NCBI GenBank assembly: GCA_963921425.1
Contig: OY992832.1
Location: forward strand, 23,038,835-23,102,834
Origin: Dryas octopetala
Taxonomy: Eukaryota; Streptophyta; Magnoliopsida; Rosales; Rosaceae
Length of the DNA: 64,000 bases
Direction of reading: 5' to 3'
Of the stretch, positions 22,927 to 35,439 are shown piece after piece. The translations under genes were made by a program, and so were the position numbers. A model generated the notes under the pieces. The model saw only the letters and a program-made list of their open reading frames with translations, ran no database searches and was not told the origin of the DNA. Each line of letters begins with the position of its first letter. Positions within the stretch are counted from its first letter, which is position 1.

Positions 22927-24950
22927 TTAACTTTATTTGGTGTTTATGTCATTCCACTCTGTGTTTGTACATGGCTAAGCGCTCGACATACGGTTCTCTT
23001 TTTTTTTTTTTTATACTAGACGGTTTAAACGGTGGTGAAATTGTTAAAATTTACTTTTTAAGTATAAATAATTTTTCAATACAAAAATAAATAATGGTGA
23101 AATTATGATTTTTTTTTTGCTAATAGTGGTAAGAATAATAACAACAACATGCATGACAAAAAAACAATATAAACCCTTATTGGGTAGAGAGTTGCACGTT
23201 TTTTTAAAGATTATTAAAGAAATAGAAAGACAACATATTCTATGAGTTTTTAATCAATTATAAGAACCATTCATGAGAGATAATTGGATGACAAGTTTTA
23301 CACAATAGATAATGCCTAAGTATTACATAATGATTCGCTTCAAGGCATATATTTATGAGTCACCTTTAACTAAAATTCTTTTTGAACCATTTAAATTTTT
23401 TTATTTTTTTTTAGCCACTGAACCATTTCAAATTCAAACTTTTCAAATTACATATTGTTAGTTTCTTCCAATATCCAAGCTTTTTTAATTAGTTGCAAAA
23501 TCGTTGAATCATTTTTAATTATAATAAAATTTAATTACTTCTTTAATAGGTGTTCAAGGGTTGGAACTTTAAAATACTTTATTCTTATTTTCATTTTAAA
23601 GATGTGCTAATGGTAATGCAATTTATATCCATATTGTAATGTTAAAAATGCTTCGCTCATGGGTTGGGCTTAGATTTGATCCATAGCATTCATTTATCTA
23701 TGCGAGAGAGGCGTGTCACCAAGTGATGGATCGTACTTGGAACAATTGCAAAAATAATTAAAATATAATGAAATAAAATAAAAATAAAAGGGGATCAAAC
23801 GACTGCAGTTGGTTCTTTTCTATGCCTGGGCATTCGAGGACTTTAAATGCTAAAAGCCTTTGTCAAAGTCAAGATGTGTTCATGTTGTTCATGATGAATG
23901 AAATAAAACAAATAAGTAAACTAAATATTATGGAGATCCATATCTGACAACAAATTAAGTCAACTGGAATCACAGATCATAAATAAAAATCGCAACATTC
24001 AGGGAAAGAAATGAAGATAGACTAATGATAAATACTTAATGATTGGAAAAGTAAATGTTTCCTTGATTAATTTCTCAAATGAAGGAATACATTAAATTCA
24101 GGAAATAAATGAGAGTAATAAATAGAGCTATTAAATGTGCAATAACAAGCGAAGTTGCAATAAAGGAAATAAGATCAAGCCGTAAACAGTAACAAAAAGC
24201 AGAAAAGTGGATGATTCAAATCATCTTGTAGAAAATTTTCAGAGGCTGGTCTAGGTTTTTCTGTGAGTTGTTGGAGAGAGCGAACCCTTGCTGTAGCTTT
24301 GATATTTATACTCGGACTGGGGACTTGAAACCCTAAGTAGCCTTCCTTTGGATTATCCCCATGTGTAGGGCTCTGAACATGTCTGGGATCTTATGCTTAT
24401 CCCTTGTGATAGCTGCTATCCAGCTTTTGACAGCTTTATGAACCTACGTGTCTTTGCATTATTGGCCCTATCTCAAAATCTTTTCAGCTTGGTGTAGCTG
24501 AAAAGAAACTCTTTCACCAAGGCATTTCTTATTCGCCAGAAACATCCCATATGGGCCTTGACTTTGGGCTAGTATTTCTTTTGGGCTGAATTTAAAGCCT
24601 TTGAAATTCATGGTACAAACACATATATAGCCACAATATAAATGTGACAATAACATCACAAAAGTAGGTAGTTTTCTTAGAAGAAATTATACAAAAGGAT
24701 ATAGTTGAATGATCCAAATCGTCTTTTTTAATTCTAAATTCATGAATCATCCTAACCAATATTTAATCAATCTTATAAATCATGTAAATTATGTGGCTAT
24801 CCACAACGATGTATATGGGGTTACTTTGTAATTGCTATTTATTATAGTCCTTTTTAATATAAAATAGGGATACTTAAGAGTAACCTAGCTCCAAGTAAAC
24901 CCTAAACCTATAAAATACTTTAAATTCTCTTTTATGTTCCCTTATTATTT
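22927..24950. other. Intergenic AT-rich DNA, unclassified repeats
   Basis: No supported gene. A GC-richer stretch around 24230-24660 and the long non-coding run before it look like an old repeat, but I cannot name the family. Confidence 0.4.
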
Positions 24951-24954
24951 TCTT

Positions 24955-26430
24955 CAGTTACTTTTACAATGGATTATATGACCAAATACTCTATATATGT
25001 TCTTGGATTTATGATAAGTTAGTTTCTTGGCTTAAGCTAGGCCTTTATTCAAAAATGCTGCTTCCTTCACTGCTTTCCAAGAGCAATATACTTAGCCTCA
25101 ATAGTGGAACTTATTGTACGTAGTATTTTTCTTACACTAGCTAATTGTGCCTCTATCCAAAGTAAAGACATATCCAGAAGTGGATTTCCTATTATCGATA
25201 TTAGATTGAAAGTAGTCTACATTGGTGAATCCATTCACTTATAATTCTCCTCCTCCATAGACAAGGAAGAGGTCTATCAGTCCTTTTTAAGTACTTAGAG
25301 ACATTTTTGACAACTATATTACGTTTTACTAAGAATACTTTATTAATAAGCCACAACATACAACATTTTTTAGTTATAAACCCAAATTTCTAATTTATTT
25401 TTAAGCTACAAAAAATATTTTTAAGCCACAATTCCAAAAAAATTATGGAGCATCAATACCATTCAAACTCAGGGATGAAGGATCCCGGCCAAGATTTATG
25501 ATGAAACTACCCCACTTTAGGAATTCATACTCACTAAATTAAGTGAAACCACTTGCTAATACTAAACCTACTGGACCTACAAGTATAAGAAACTAAAAGA
25601 GAACTTTTGAAATAAGCCACATTTGGTGCCTAAGATTGGATTAAATATGTTAACTCACAAAATTTAAGGTTTATGGAAAGAATAAATAGAGACTAACTTC
25701 TAATTTTTGTGCAAGTTGAAGGAAAAAGATTGATTAGTCATAAAGAAAGCTTATCTCTTCTCATCTCTTAAAATGTTGGGATATCAACCTTTTTTGACTA
25801 ATCCATCTTCTTCCTTAACTTGGACAAAATTTATAAGTTAGTTAACATATTAAATCCAATATTGAGCATCAAACGAGACCTAAGACTACAAGAAGGGATT
25901 GTCAACCTTGATGAAATTTATTCATTCCACTATAGTCATACTTAAGCCTTAGGCATTGCTTGAAGTGGTACTGTGGCACGAAATGTCCTCTGTTTCGGTT
26001 TTAATTTTTAGAATAAGCATTGTCCAATGCTAAGTGCTTCATCCTTTTATCAATAAAAAAAGCTAATCCCAAATCCAAACTGTTTTACCGAGTCAGTTTC
26101 AATATTCCATGACAAGTGAAGAGTATTGAAGGAAGAGGAACTAGGATTTGTATATTCATTTAAGACTTGAAAACTTGATTCTACTTTAAAATTTATATAA
26201 AAATATGCAAAATGAAAGAGAATAATAAACTACTAGCCTATAAAAAGAATAAGCAATCTGCAGCAACATTATCAGATGCAAAAACCGGTTCCAATTTGGA
26301 TCGAGTGATAATGTCTTTCTTGTTTTTTATGTTCACATTGTAGCCTTAGCCCTTAGGTACTCTCTCTTCTTAACCATGTAGTTGAAAAGCCTCATGTTGG
26401 TGTCTGATTAGATCTAAAATTGGCAAAACT
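24955..26430 (-). mobile_element. Ty1/copia remnant A (RNase H region)
   Basis: On the minus strand around 25040-25290 the translation contains GFTNVDYFQSN, DNRKSTSGYVFTL and, after breaks, an AEY-like segment. This is the copia RNase H pattern (DRKSTSGYVF). The frame is broken by stops. Pieces of the same sequence recur at 36659-36811 and 42173-42470 (remnant B). An inverted-repeat MITE lies inside at about 25620-25890. Confidence 0.7.
25620..25890. mobile_element. Short inverted-repeat MITE inside copia remnant A
   Basis: The arms share AATATGTTAACT, TTGGATTTAATATG/AAGATTGGATTAAATATG and GATTAGTCA words in inverted orientation, around a short loop near 25760. The outer ends resemble TTTGATGC/TTTGGTGC. 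No clear target duplication. It is absent from remnant B. Confidence 0.6.
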
Positions 26431-26799
26431 GCTTTTACAATGCATTAAGAAGTGGGATTTTATTCCCAAAAACCGAAATACCAACCGAGACGAACCGTGT
26501 GATTGTGGTTGTTTTCTGGGTTTCGGAATGAATTCGATTATTGGTCGAAATTCCGATGGACTTATAGGCGTCAGAGTCGAGCACGATTGGGGATATGGAA
26601 ACCCCTTCACCGACAAACCGACAAACATATATATATTTAATTATTTTTTATTTTTTATTACCTGGCAAATTATGGACCATTCAATTTAGGGTGCATATGT
26701 TTATCATGCACCATACCACACCCAATACCCCCTAAACCTAAAAAATCTAAATCGAACACTCACTCAGTCACTCACACTCAAGGAATAAAATATCATTTT

Positions 26800-27990
26800 T
26801 AAGGGGTATGGAAATTTTAACACCATACCAAATAAATTTAGAAAAATTTCGCCGAAATTTTCCGAAATCCTCGAAATTTCGGCGAAATTTTCGATGTAGA
26901 GGCCGGAGAGAAAGAGGGGAGGCAGAGACCAGAGGAAGAGAGGAGGAGAGCACCGTCGCTGGAGGGAGAGAAGAGATCGGAGAGGGTGTTGGAGAGCCGC
27001 GCCGTTGTCGGAGGGAGAGGGAAGAAAGAGATTAGGAAGGGAGGAGGGAGAGGGAAGAGAGATTATGAAGGCAGAAGAAAAAAAAAAGAGGAAGGCCACT
27101 GCCCACTGGAACTGGAAGAAGACGAAGACGAAGGCCATTGCCCACTGGAACTGGAAGAAGACGAGGAAGTCACGTGGGAAGAAGAGGAAAAAAAAAGAAA
27201 AAAAAGAAGAGAAAAGAAAGGAAAAGGAAAAAAAAAAAAAAAAAGGAAAGAAAAAAAGAAGAGAAAAGAAAGGAAAAGGAAAAAAAAGAAAAGGAAAGAA
27301 AAAAAAAAGAAGAGAAAAGAAAAAAAAAAGGAAAGAATTTTTTTTTTTTTTAAATTTTAAGGTAGATTGAGATTTAGAGTCTTTCGGCAATTGGAAAAAA
27401 AAAAAAAGGTTTGAAATTTTATTTGGAGTTTGATTTGGTCATTTTGGTGTTTCGTTTAGTTGTAAACATAAATTATGAAAAAGAAATTTATCCCCTTATC
27501 ATGAAGTTTCATTTCTTTAATGTTTGGTTTTCCAATTTCGATAATTTGTAAAATTGAAATTTTAGGTAAACTGTTATCGCCGTTGCTGCCATCAGATTGG
27601 TTCTATTTTAACCCAATTAGGCTTAATTTAACTATCGAAGACAATTTCCAAGTCTCTTTGAGTAAGCTTGCTACTTTCCGTTGCCACATTGGTGATTTAT
27701 TCATGTAATTTTATTATGTAATTATTAATTAGTGAAGTATTTTTTTAACAGTATTGTCTCCAGCGCGCATTATATTCATCACATATCACATGAAATCTAC
27801 TATATTATTTGATTTCTTCAATGTTTTTTTATCAATGTAGTAGATAATATGTTAAATAAACATATGGTCAAGTTTCATTCAAAATTTTCATATTTTAATA
27901 GCAATTTTCATCATTTTTGTCCAATTTTATCGAAATCGAAATTTTAATCGAAATTTCCATTAAAAATTTCCTCGAAACCGAAATTTTACT
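26800..27990. other. TE-derived segment with purine-rich tract
   Basis: Both edges are rich in CGAAATTT words (26846-26900 and 27926-27990), as in terminal regions of hAT-type elements. This may be a separate small element inside the larger hAT region, but ends and duplications are unclear. Its interior holds the purine tract at 26905-27345. Confidence 0.3.
26905..27345. repeat. Long polypurine (GA/A-rich) tract
   Basis: The plus strand is almost pure A and G for about 440 bp. A 36-bp unit is duplicated at about 27088-27165 (GCCCACTGGAACTGGAAGAA occurs twice). Frames through it give Lys/Glu-rich or, on the other strand, Phe/Leu-rich translations without any domain, so none is called a gene. 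Confidence 0.8.
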
Positions 27991-27999
27991 CCTTGCTCA

Positions 28000-28946
28000 C
28001 ACTCTCTCAATCTCTCGAAATTCTGAAACCTCTCAGCCTCCCTCCTCTCTCGATTCTCAAACTCTCAACTAGTCAATTCAGCCTCTCAATCTCTCAGTCT
28101 TTCTCCTTTCTCGCCTCTCTTTCTCAATAACTCTCAGAAACCTCTCTCTCTCTCTCTCTCTCACCACCACCCGAGACCTAACTCACCGCCGACCACCACC
28201 AACACCTCCCCGGAGTCCTCTCACCCTTCGATCGACACCCCAAAGCCCGAAATCACAGTATAAGTAGGACTGTAGGAAATCTCAGTCTGTGTTTAAGAAT
28301 TAGGGTTTTGATTTTGTTTTTCGTTTTAAAAAAAATTGGGGAAAAGGTTCAATCTTCCAAATTTCGGTCAACCTAACATGAATTTCTTTATTTATACATT
28401 GCAGGCTGCATATTAGAGCTGAGATCACTTTGAAATTGGAGCTGAGAACTTGAGAAGCCTGAGATCGATTAGTGATAACTTCGAATTTGTTAATTTATAA
28501 TCCTCCCCCACTTTGTAAGTCCCTCCCTACATTAGTACATTTAGGATTTACCATCTTGATTAAGGATTAGGCCATTACTCTGTTTTTAATTAATTAAGTT
28601 TATGTTTAATTAATTAATTATATTTCTGTTTGATTAATTAATTATCTTTTTGTTTGATTAAGTCCCTACATTTAGCAATTAGCATCTTGATTAAGGAATA
28701 AAAAGTCCCCGCATGTTTGATTGTTTGATGTTTCTGTTTGTACATGCCATCTTTCGAAAAATGTCATCTTTTAATCTTTTGATGGTAAATAAAAAGCATA
28801 TATGTTCTATCAAGTATTTGTGTGTGTGTTGTACTATAACTACTGAGTCTACTGTTGTGTTGCTTTGGTTTGAGTATTAGCTTGTTTGTAACTTTGTATG
28901 GATAGCTTGCTTAATTACTTAATTAGCTTTATTCTATTTCTGATAG
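28000..28946. other. Probable 5' region of the hAT transposase pseudogene
   Basis: It begins with CT-rich DNA, including a (CT)n run at 28141-28162. There is a donor-like GTATAAGTAG near 28258 and an acceptor-like TTGCAG near 28404, consistent with a leader exon and intron before the ATG at 28947. A similar CT-rich block is seen at 41.7-41.96 kb. No protein. Confidence 0.4.
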
Positions 28947-30318
28947 ATGGATATGGAAGCAAATAGTTCTAGCCAATCAAATAGTATACAGTGTGGCCTT
29001 AGTAGCTCAGTTAGACAACCTGTCCCCTAAACACAAATATCCCAAATAAAACCTCACTCAATACCTCAAACAGAACCATAATTGTCATCTCAAAATAACC
29101 AAGAACAAACTGAACTAAGTAACAGTAATACTACTGTGGGAGGGAAGAGGAAAGCCTCAAAATCTATTGTTTGGGAACACTGCAAGAAAACCAAAAACTT
29201 GTTGATGGGGTTGGGAAAGACAATGCTATATGCAATTATTGTAAAGAGGAGATGCAAGCCCATTCTAAGATTAATGGGACAACTGGAATTAGGGCTCACC
29301 TAGAGAGAAAATATGAAAAATCTCGTCTATATGAAAAGGGTGGTAGAGGTCAGAGTGTGTTGACACAAGAAATAATGGGAGGGAATTTGGTGCCACACAC
29401 TTTTAATCAAAAAAGGTGTGATTTGAAGTTTGTTGAGTACGTTATCAAGGATGAGGTGCCTTTAAGGGTTGTTGAGGGCAAGGGTTGTATTGGGTGAGTA
29501 GGTGAGCTTTAACTTAGATTTAAGAGACCAAATAGGAAGAAGATTGCTGCTGGAGTGAAGGATTTATTCTTAGTGGAGAAGGCAAAGATAATGAGTGTGA
29601 TAGGTGATGTTAGGGTGAGTATCACAACCGATAGTTGGACCTCGATTTAAAATATCAAATACATGGTAGTCACTGCCAATTTCTTGGACAGTGAGTGGAA
29701 GTTGCATAAAAGGATCATAAATTTCACCAAAATCACATCTCACAAAGGTGATGAGATAGGAAAGACCTTAGGTCATCCACAGTGGTGAGAGTGAGAGTGA
29801 GAGTGAGAGTAAGACATGGTCTGAAAAGTGAGTTTTTGGCCTGAAAAGTGATTTTTTGTCCTGAGAGTGAGAGTGAGAGTAATGTAATTGTATTTAATTA
29901 AATTAAGCCTAAGTTAGATTAAGTTATAGTTAAGTTATAATTTATAGCTTAAATATTTATAAAAATTATACCGGCATTAGTTTTATTTTAAAGAGCTCTT
30001 TAATATAAGATCAATATTGACTATATTTGAATTTATAATTTTATTACCTAAAATATAAATTCTATATATATTTTGTCTCCACCAATACCTTTATTTTAAT
30101 ATCTTTATTTCATTTGACCAACATAAAACAAGAAAACAATACCTTTATTTCATTTCACCAACATAAAACAAGAAAATTTAAGACAAACACAAACAAACAC
30201 AAATAAACATAAACAAATAAAACAAAAAATAAACACAAACAAATACAAAACGACAGCCACAAACACAAACACAAACAAACACACAATGGTATTGGAGACA
30301 TCTTCAACATTTCGGCGT

Positions 30319-31695
30319 TCATCGCCAGCGTCGGCGTCGTGATTGGCCACGACTTCCTTCTTGCGTCCAAAGGTGCTGGTTCAAATCATTCTTCAGTTGC
30401 TGGTGGAGTGCTGTTGACCGTATCAACCTAACCCGGGAAAGCCGTTGCTCTAAAAGAATTGGCTGATAACTTTGGCCTCCATCATATGGTTTAGTGTCAT
30501 ACCGTGCCACAGCCCGGGAGATACTTTTTTGAACGTGGTCAATGTCATCGTCTGATTCATCGTCCTCGTTCTCTGGACGCTCGTCCTCAATGATCATGTT
30601 GTGCAAAATTATGCATGTCTTCATAATATAGCCCAGATCATTGGCTTTCCATCCTCTGGCGGGCTTTTTTAGAATCTCCCATCTAGCCCTCAGAATCCCG
30701 AACGCCCTCTCGACATCTTTCCGGTAGGACTCTTGATATCTTGCAAATAGCTGACTTGCCTCTCCTACCGGATTCGTTATTGTTTGTATAAGCGTGGCTC
30801 ATTTGGGGTAGATCCGGTCCACTAGATAATACCCCATTATGTAGTCATTGCCATTAACCTTATACTTGATCTGATGGTTTCGCATCTGCTCCTCATCATC
30901 AAAAAGGTGTGAGCCATCCAATACGTTGATGTCATTGTTGCTCCCTGGAAAACCAAAATTAGCATGCCAAATCCACGTGTCGTACCCGGAAACTGCCTCT
31001 AATATCACAGTTGGGGTGTGATAATGGCCTTGATATGCCCCTTGTTGTCCTATTGGGCAATTTTTCCATTCCCAATGCATGCAATCTAGACTCCCTAGCA
31101 TACCTAGGAATCCTCTTTTTTTAGCCTTACGCAATAGCCGTTGGAGATCAGCCACTGTTGGTGTGCAGAGGTATTCCGCTCCGTACACCTCCGGAATAAC
31201 TCTTATGAACTTCTTGAATGACTCCAGCACTGTGGTTTGGGCAATTTGGAAGCCCTCGTCTGGGGCATCAGCCGAGTACCCAGCGGAAAGCATTCTCATG
31301 ACCGAAGTCAGCTTTTGCTCTGGCGTGCAGCCCCATCTTCCAGCAGCGTCTTGTCTTTGTTGGAAGTAGTCATCTTTGTTGCACACATCTTGCATCATCT
31401 TTAGGAACAGTGATTTCTTCATCCGATAGCGCCGTCGGAACATCTCTTCAGTATATCTTGCTCCAGGGTCGAAATAGTTGCTCATAATAAGACCATGGCC
31501 TAGTTGTTGGTCTCGAGAGATATATCGTCGTGGTTGGGATGTGCCTCCATGTATTGGCCTTCTTTGACTTCGTTGTGTATATCGTCGGTAAGCAGTCATG
31601 GCACACGCTGTCATATTTGCGAGCTGGTCATCGTACATGTCTAGTTGTGCCTGAAACATCTCTTCATCTGAATAATAATCGTTGGGGGTAGACAT
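30319..31695 (-). pseudogene. PIF/Harbinger transposase (DDE_Tnp_4), one in-frame stop
   Basis: This is a 458-residue reading frame interrupted only by TGA at codon 299 (30799-30801), where the family usually has Trp in a PKWA context. Upstream are the Asp/Glu-rich N-terminus and helix-turn-helix-like part (EQKLTSVMRMLSAGYSADAPDE), then LDCMHWEWKNCP with catalytic Asp204 and GSNNDINVL with Asp255. After the stop comes KDVERAFGIL with catalytic Glu329, and an acidic then Arg-rich tail ending SRRRRWR. The transposase would cut and paste the element at TTA sites together with ORF1. Loss of one codon is the only visible defect. I classify it as a pseudogene because the stop removes the catalytic Glu. 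Confidence 0.92.
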
Positions 31696-31784
31696 TCTGA
31701 AGTAGAGTGTAAACGAATTTTCTGCGATTACTAAACAGGGTGAATTGGTGAAGGCACTACATGGTGAAATTTATAGACTAGGTG

Positions 31785-31920
31785 TGATAATGTAAACGAA
31801 TCAGAATCTTATCATCTTGGACAGTTAAACGAATCAAAATCTTATCATCTTGGAAAGTTAAATGAATCAGAATCTTATCATCTTGGAAAGTTAAACGAAT
31901 CAGAATCTTATCATCAGTCA
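31785..31920. repeat. 38-bp tandem repeat in the Harbinger element
   Basis: About four units contain AATCTTATCATCTTGGAAAG and TTAAACGAATCAGAA. They lie just upstream (minus strand) of the transposase start at 31695, in the leader or promoter region. Confidence 0.8.
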
Positions 31921-32054
31921 TAATAGGCTATCTTATCATCTTGGAAAAGTAAAGGAATCCGAGACATATTTAATAAAAGGGTATTTTATTTTAATTCATA
32001 ATAAAATGCATACATAAAGTACACGACAAACATGGTTGGAAAAACAATGACACA

Positions 32055-33345
32055 TTAGTCATATTGTGAAAAGTCAGTGTTGGGGAAGTACCCTCCCGAG
32101 CTTGACGTGCCCTGATTGGCCTCGTTAGCAGCACTTGCATTCCACCTCGCCAAAATTTCACGTTGTCGTGCCTCCCAAAACGCTCATTGTTCTCCATGCA
32201 TGGTGGTGAGGTCCTTGCCCATGACCTCATAATCTTGCTGCTTTTGTTTAAAATCGGTGTGCTCTTTGATCAATCGGTCGCGTGAAGCAGCTATGTTCTT
32301 CTGCCCTTCGCAAAGAAACCTGATACTATCGGCAAGGTCATCATCGTTAGTATCAACTTGCTTGGCCCTCTTGGAGTTGTTTCTGCCAGGTGGCCTCGGG
32401 CGACTACCGCTAAGTGGTTGAAAAGCCGGGGCATCCTCATCCGCGCTCAATTGAACCACTTCAGCTTCTGTATCTTCTTCAGTGGGGGTGTCGGTTTGTG
32501 CATGTTGCCACTTCACAAAGTGTTGTATCTTAGCAAAACAATGGTGCCAAGCAAAAGGACGATTTCCTGAGTTTGTTGCTTGGTATCGTGCGTTGGCAAA
32601 GTTCACTTAGTAATATGAAAACAAATTAATGAATTATAAATGGTACACACATATGTGAATTAACTATAAAAAAAAAGTATACACAATTTGAAATATAGTA
32701 CATACATATTGATCAAACATAAATATGTGAATTTAATTATCAAATATATTTGAGTTTAACTAGTAAAAATAAAGTACACACAATTTGAAATATAGTACAC
32801 ACATATTGATCAATCATAAATATGTGAATTTAATTATCAAATATATTTGAGTTTAACTAGCAAAAATAAAGTACACACATATTGATCAATCATAAATATG
32901 TGAATTTAATTATCAAATATATTTGAGTTTAACTAGCAAAAATAAAGTACACACAATTTGAAATAGAATACACACATATTGATCAAACGAAAATATGTGA
33001 ATTTAATTAACAAAAATATTTGAGTTTAATTAACAAAACTCACCGTATCAATTTTAATTTTGCCCGCTAGTGCGTGATCGTTCGGCCGCCAAGATACATT
33101 TATGATATTTCGAGGTGGCTTGTCCTATTTTCTTGAAGTGAGCCATGACCGCCCCAATTTGTCGCCCATTCCTCACGGCGAGAGGATATCTCTGAATAAA
33201 TTGATTGTCCACTTTATTCCAAATTCCATGTTTCTTTGATTGGATCCGATTTCACAATCTTCCGAATTTTCTATCCAAGCTTCAACAAGCGCTACCTCTT
33301 CTTCATTGGACCAATTCTTTCTCTTTGCATTCCACGATTGGAAAA
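32055..33345 (-). pseudogene. Harbinger ORF1 (Myb/SANT-like), broken
   Basis: The upstream part (about 33345-33045) translates in pieces to KNWSNEEEVALVEAWI, then after a frameshift WNKVDNQFIQRYP and AERSRTSGQN. This is the SANT/Myb-like domain of Harbinger ORF1, needed with transposase for DNA binding. A GTGAGT donor follows at about 33041 and an AAG acceptor at about 32607. The second exon reads NFANARYQATNSGNRPFAW, an acidic linker, a Lys-rich NLS-like stretch and a coiled-coil. It is cut by TGA at 32184-32186 (an Arg CGA in relatives would fit), after which the frame continues to YFPNTDFSQYD and a stop at 32055. So it has at least one frameshift and two stops. Confidence 0.75.
32690..33030. 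repeat. Tandem repeat (about 75-97 bp) in ORF1 intron
   Basis: Four units share ACACATATTGATCAA, AATATGTGAATTTAATTA and ATATTTGAGTTTAACTAG. Unit length varies because ACACAATTTGAAATAxAxTA is absent in one. They lie between the two ORF1 exons. Confidence 0.8.
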
Positions 33346-35439
33346 AAAGAATTTTATAGGAAAAGTAAGGTGATTTGAATAGATTGATAAAATGAATGAA
33401 TTGGATAGATAGATGTGTGAAAAAATGAGGTGTGAATGCTCAATTTATAGGAAAAGTGATGAAATAGCCATTATAAATTTTTTAGAATTTTTAAATATTT
33501 TTTCAAATTTTTTTTTGTATTTTTAATTACATTATAACAGTCAATTAATTGTAGCCGTTGATCTCCAACGGATACACTCATATGAGCCTCCAGACACTGC
33601 CACGTGTTGCTGGCTAGGATTTTATTTTTTTAAAATTGAAACCGGGCTTTATTGGTGACCGTTGATCTGCAACAGGCAGAAGATCGTGGCCACCCGTGTG
33701 CGTCAAGCGCGCGTCCTGGCAAGTGGCAGACAGCTGCTGTGGTGAATAGTGGACTGTCGGCCACTTTATTCCATCCCTCCGCATGTACTGATTTGCCCCT
33801 AGCTTCTGTCAAAATTCCAGACTCAGCTTCAGCTTTTTGAATTTCTCAAAAGCCCTTCATTATCTTTTCGCATGCTGGTGGGGCCCACTTAAATAAAAAC
33901 TCACACACTCTCACTCTCAGCTGGACCCTCCCCTCGCCCTCAACTCAAGCTCTCACTCACCCTCACTCTCATTACTCCGGCCTATTGTAGACAAACTGAG
34001 AGTTTCCTCCCACTCTCACTCTCAAGCTTAAGCTCACCACTGTGGAAGGCCTTAGAAGGGTGCTTGAACAATTGGGAAATAGACAAGGTCTTTACAATTT
34101 CAGTAGATAATACTTTTTCAAATGATTTGGCTGTTGATTTCATGAAAAAGAGGTTTAAGAAATTGCAAACACTTTTGTTTGATGGGGAGTTCTTGCACTT
34201 GAGGTGTGCTTGTCACATCCTTAACTCAATTGTTAAGGATGGATTGAAGGAGCTTGGGGGATCAATTGAGGGGATTAGGAACTGTGTCAAGTACCTTCAC
34301 TCATCCCCTGCCAGGTTGGACAAGTTTAAGGATTTTGTCATCTTATTAAAGAAGGATAAGATGGCAACAGTGCCCTTGGATGTAACAACAAGGTGGAATT
34401 CCACTTATAAGATGCTTGAAAGTGCAATAAGGTATAAGATAGTGTTTAATAGGATGGGTGAGGAGTCTGCACCTTTTGTTGCCTATTTTCAAGAGAAGGA
34501 GAAGGTGAGTAAGGACAAGAGAGTTCCGGGAGGGGAGAAGTTTATGAAGAGAGTGAGGCCTCCTATAGAAACTGATTGGGCAAAGGCACAATCCTTTGTG
34601 CATTTTCTCAAGAAATTTTAAAATACAACCTTGAAATTGAGTGCAACCAAAACCAGTACATCGGATGTACTTTTCAATCAAATGATTGGAATTCATGTGG
34701 AAATAGAGAAGAAGAAAAAAGATGATAGAGATCCTGTTTTGCAAGGTGTGGCAACTTCTATGCTGTTGAAATTTGACAAGTATTGGGGGAGCTTTGAGAA
34801 GGTGAACCTGTTAGTTTTTGTTGCCAATGTACTAAACCCTAGACTCCAAATGGTGAAAATAAGTTTTAGAAAATCTAGGATCAACTCCTAGTGAAATAGA
34901 GGAGATTTGTGGATTGAGAAAAAAATGCTTGCATACATTGTATAAGGAGTATAGGGGGGCTGGTAGTGGTACTAGCGTTGAGACTCAAATGTATGATGTC
35001 CAAGAAGTGTTGACGTTGAGGCTGATTGTGATAATGCTAATGCTTTGTTGGTAAGGGAACTTATGCAATAAAAGAAGGAGAAGCAACTTATGGAGATATC
35101 CAATGAAGTGGATAAATACCTATCTGATCCTTTTGAGTCCCCATTGAACCAAAGTTTCAAGTTGTTGGATTGGTGGAAATGTAGTCAATCAAAATATCTA
35201 ATCCTTTCAAAAATTGCCAAGGATTCAAGTTCAACAGTTGCTACTAGTGAGAATGCATTTAGCCTAGGCAAGAGGGTTGTGGATCCTTTTAGGGATTCTT
35301 TGACTCCTGAAATGGTAGAGGCACTTGTGTGTACTAGTGATTGGCTTAGGGCAGAGGATTTTGACTTCTACAAGGAACCAATTGATGAAGACCTTTTCTA
35401 CAAGGAACATAAAGAAATGGAAGCATATATTACTATGTT

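Larger units (their letters stand above)
29771..34051 (-). mobile_element. PIF/Harbinger transposon, TSD TTA
   Basis: The left end GG(T)C(A)TCCACAGTGGTGAG at 29771 and its inverted copy ending at 34051 are flanked by TTA on both sides (29768-29770, 34052-34054). The element is 4281 bp. Subterminal DNA has GAGAGT repeats on the left and ACTCTC on the right. It carries two minus-strand genes, a DDE transposase and a Myb/SANT-like ORF1, the standard gene pair of this superfamily. Both have few disabling changes, so the copy is fairly young but inactive. It landed inside the coding sequence of a hAT transposase. Confidence 0.95.

Noticed and set aside
26764..27390. Lys/Glu-rich and Phe/Leu-rich frames over the purine tract
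   Set aside because: Low-complexity translation of a polypurine repeat with no domain, start context or splice evidence.
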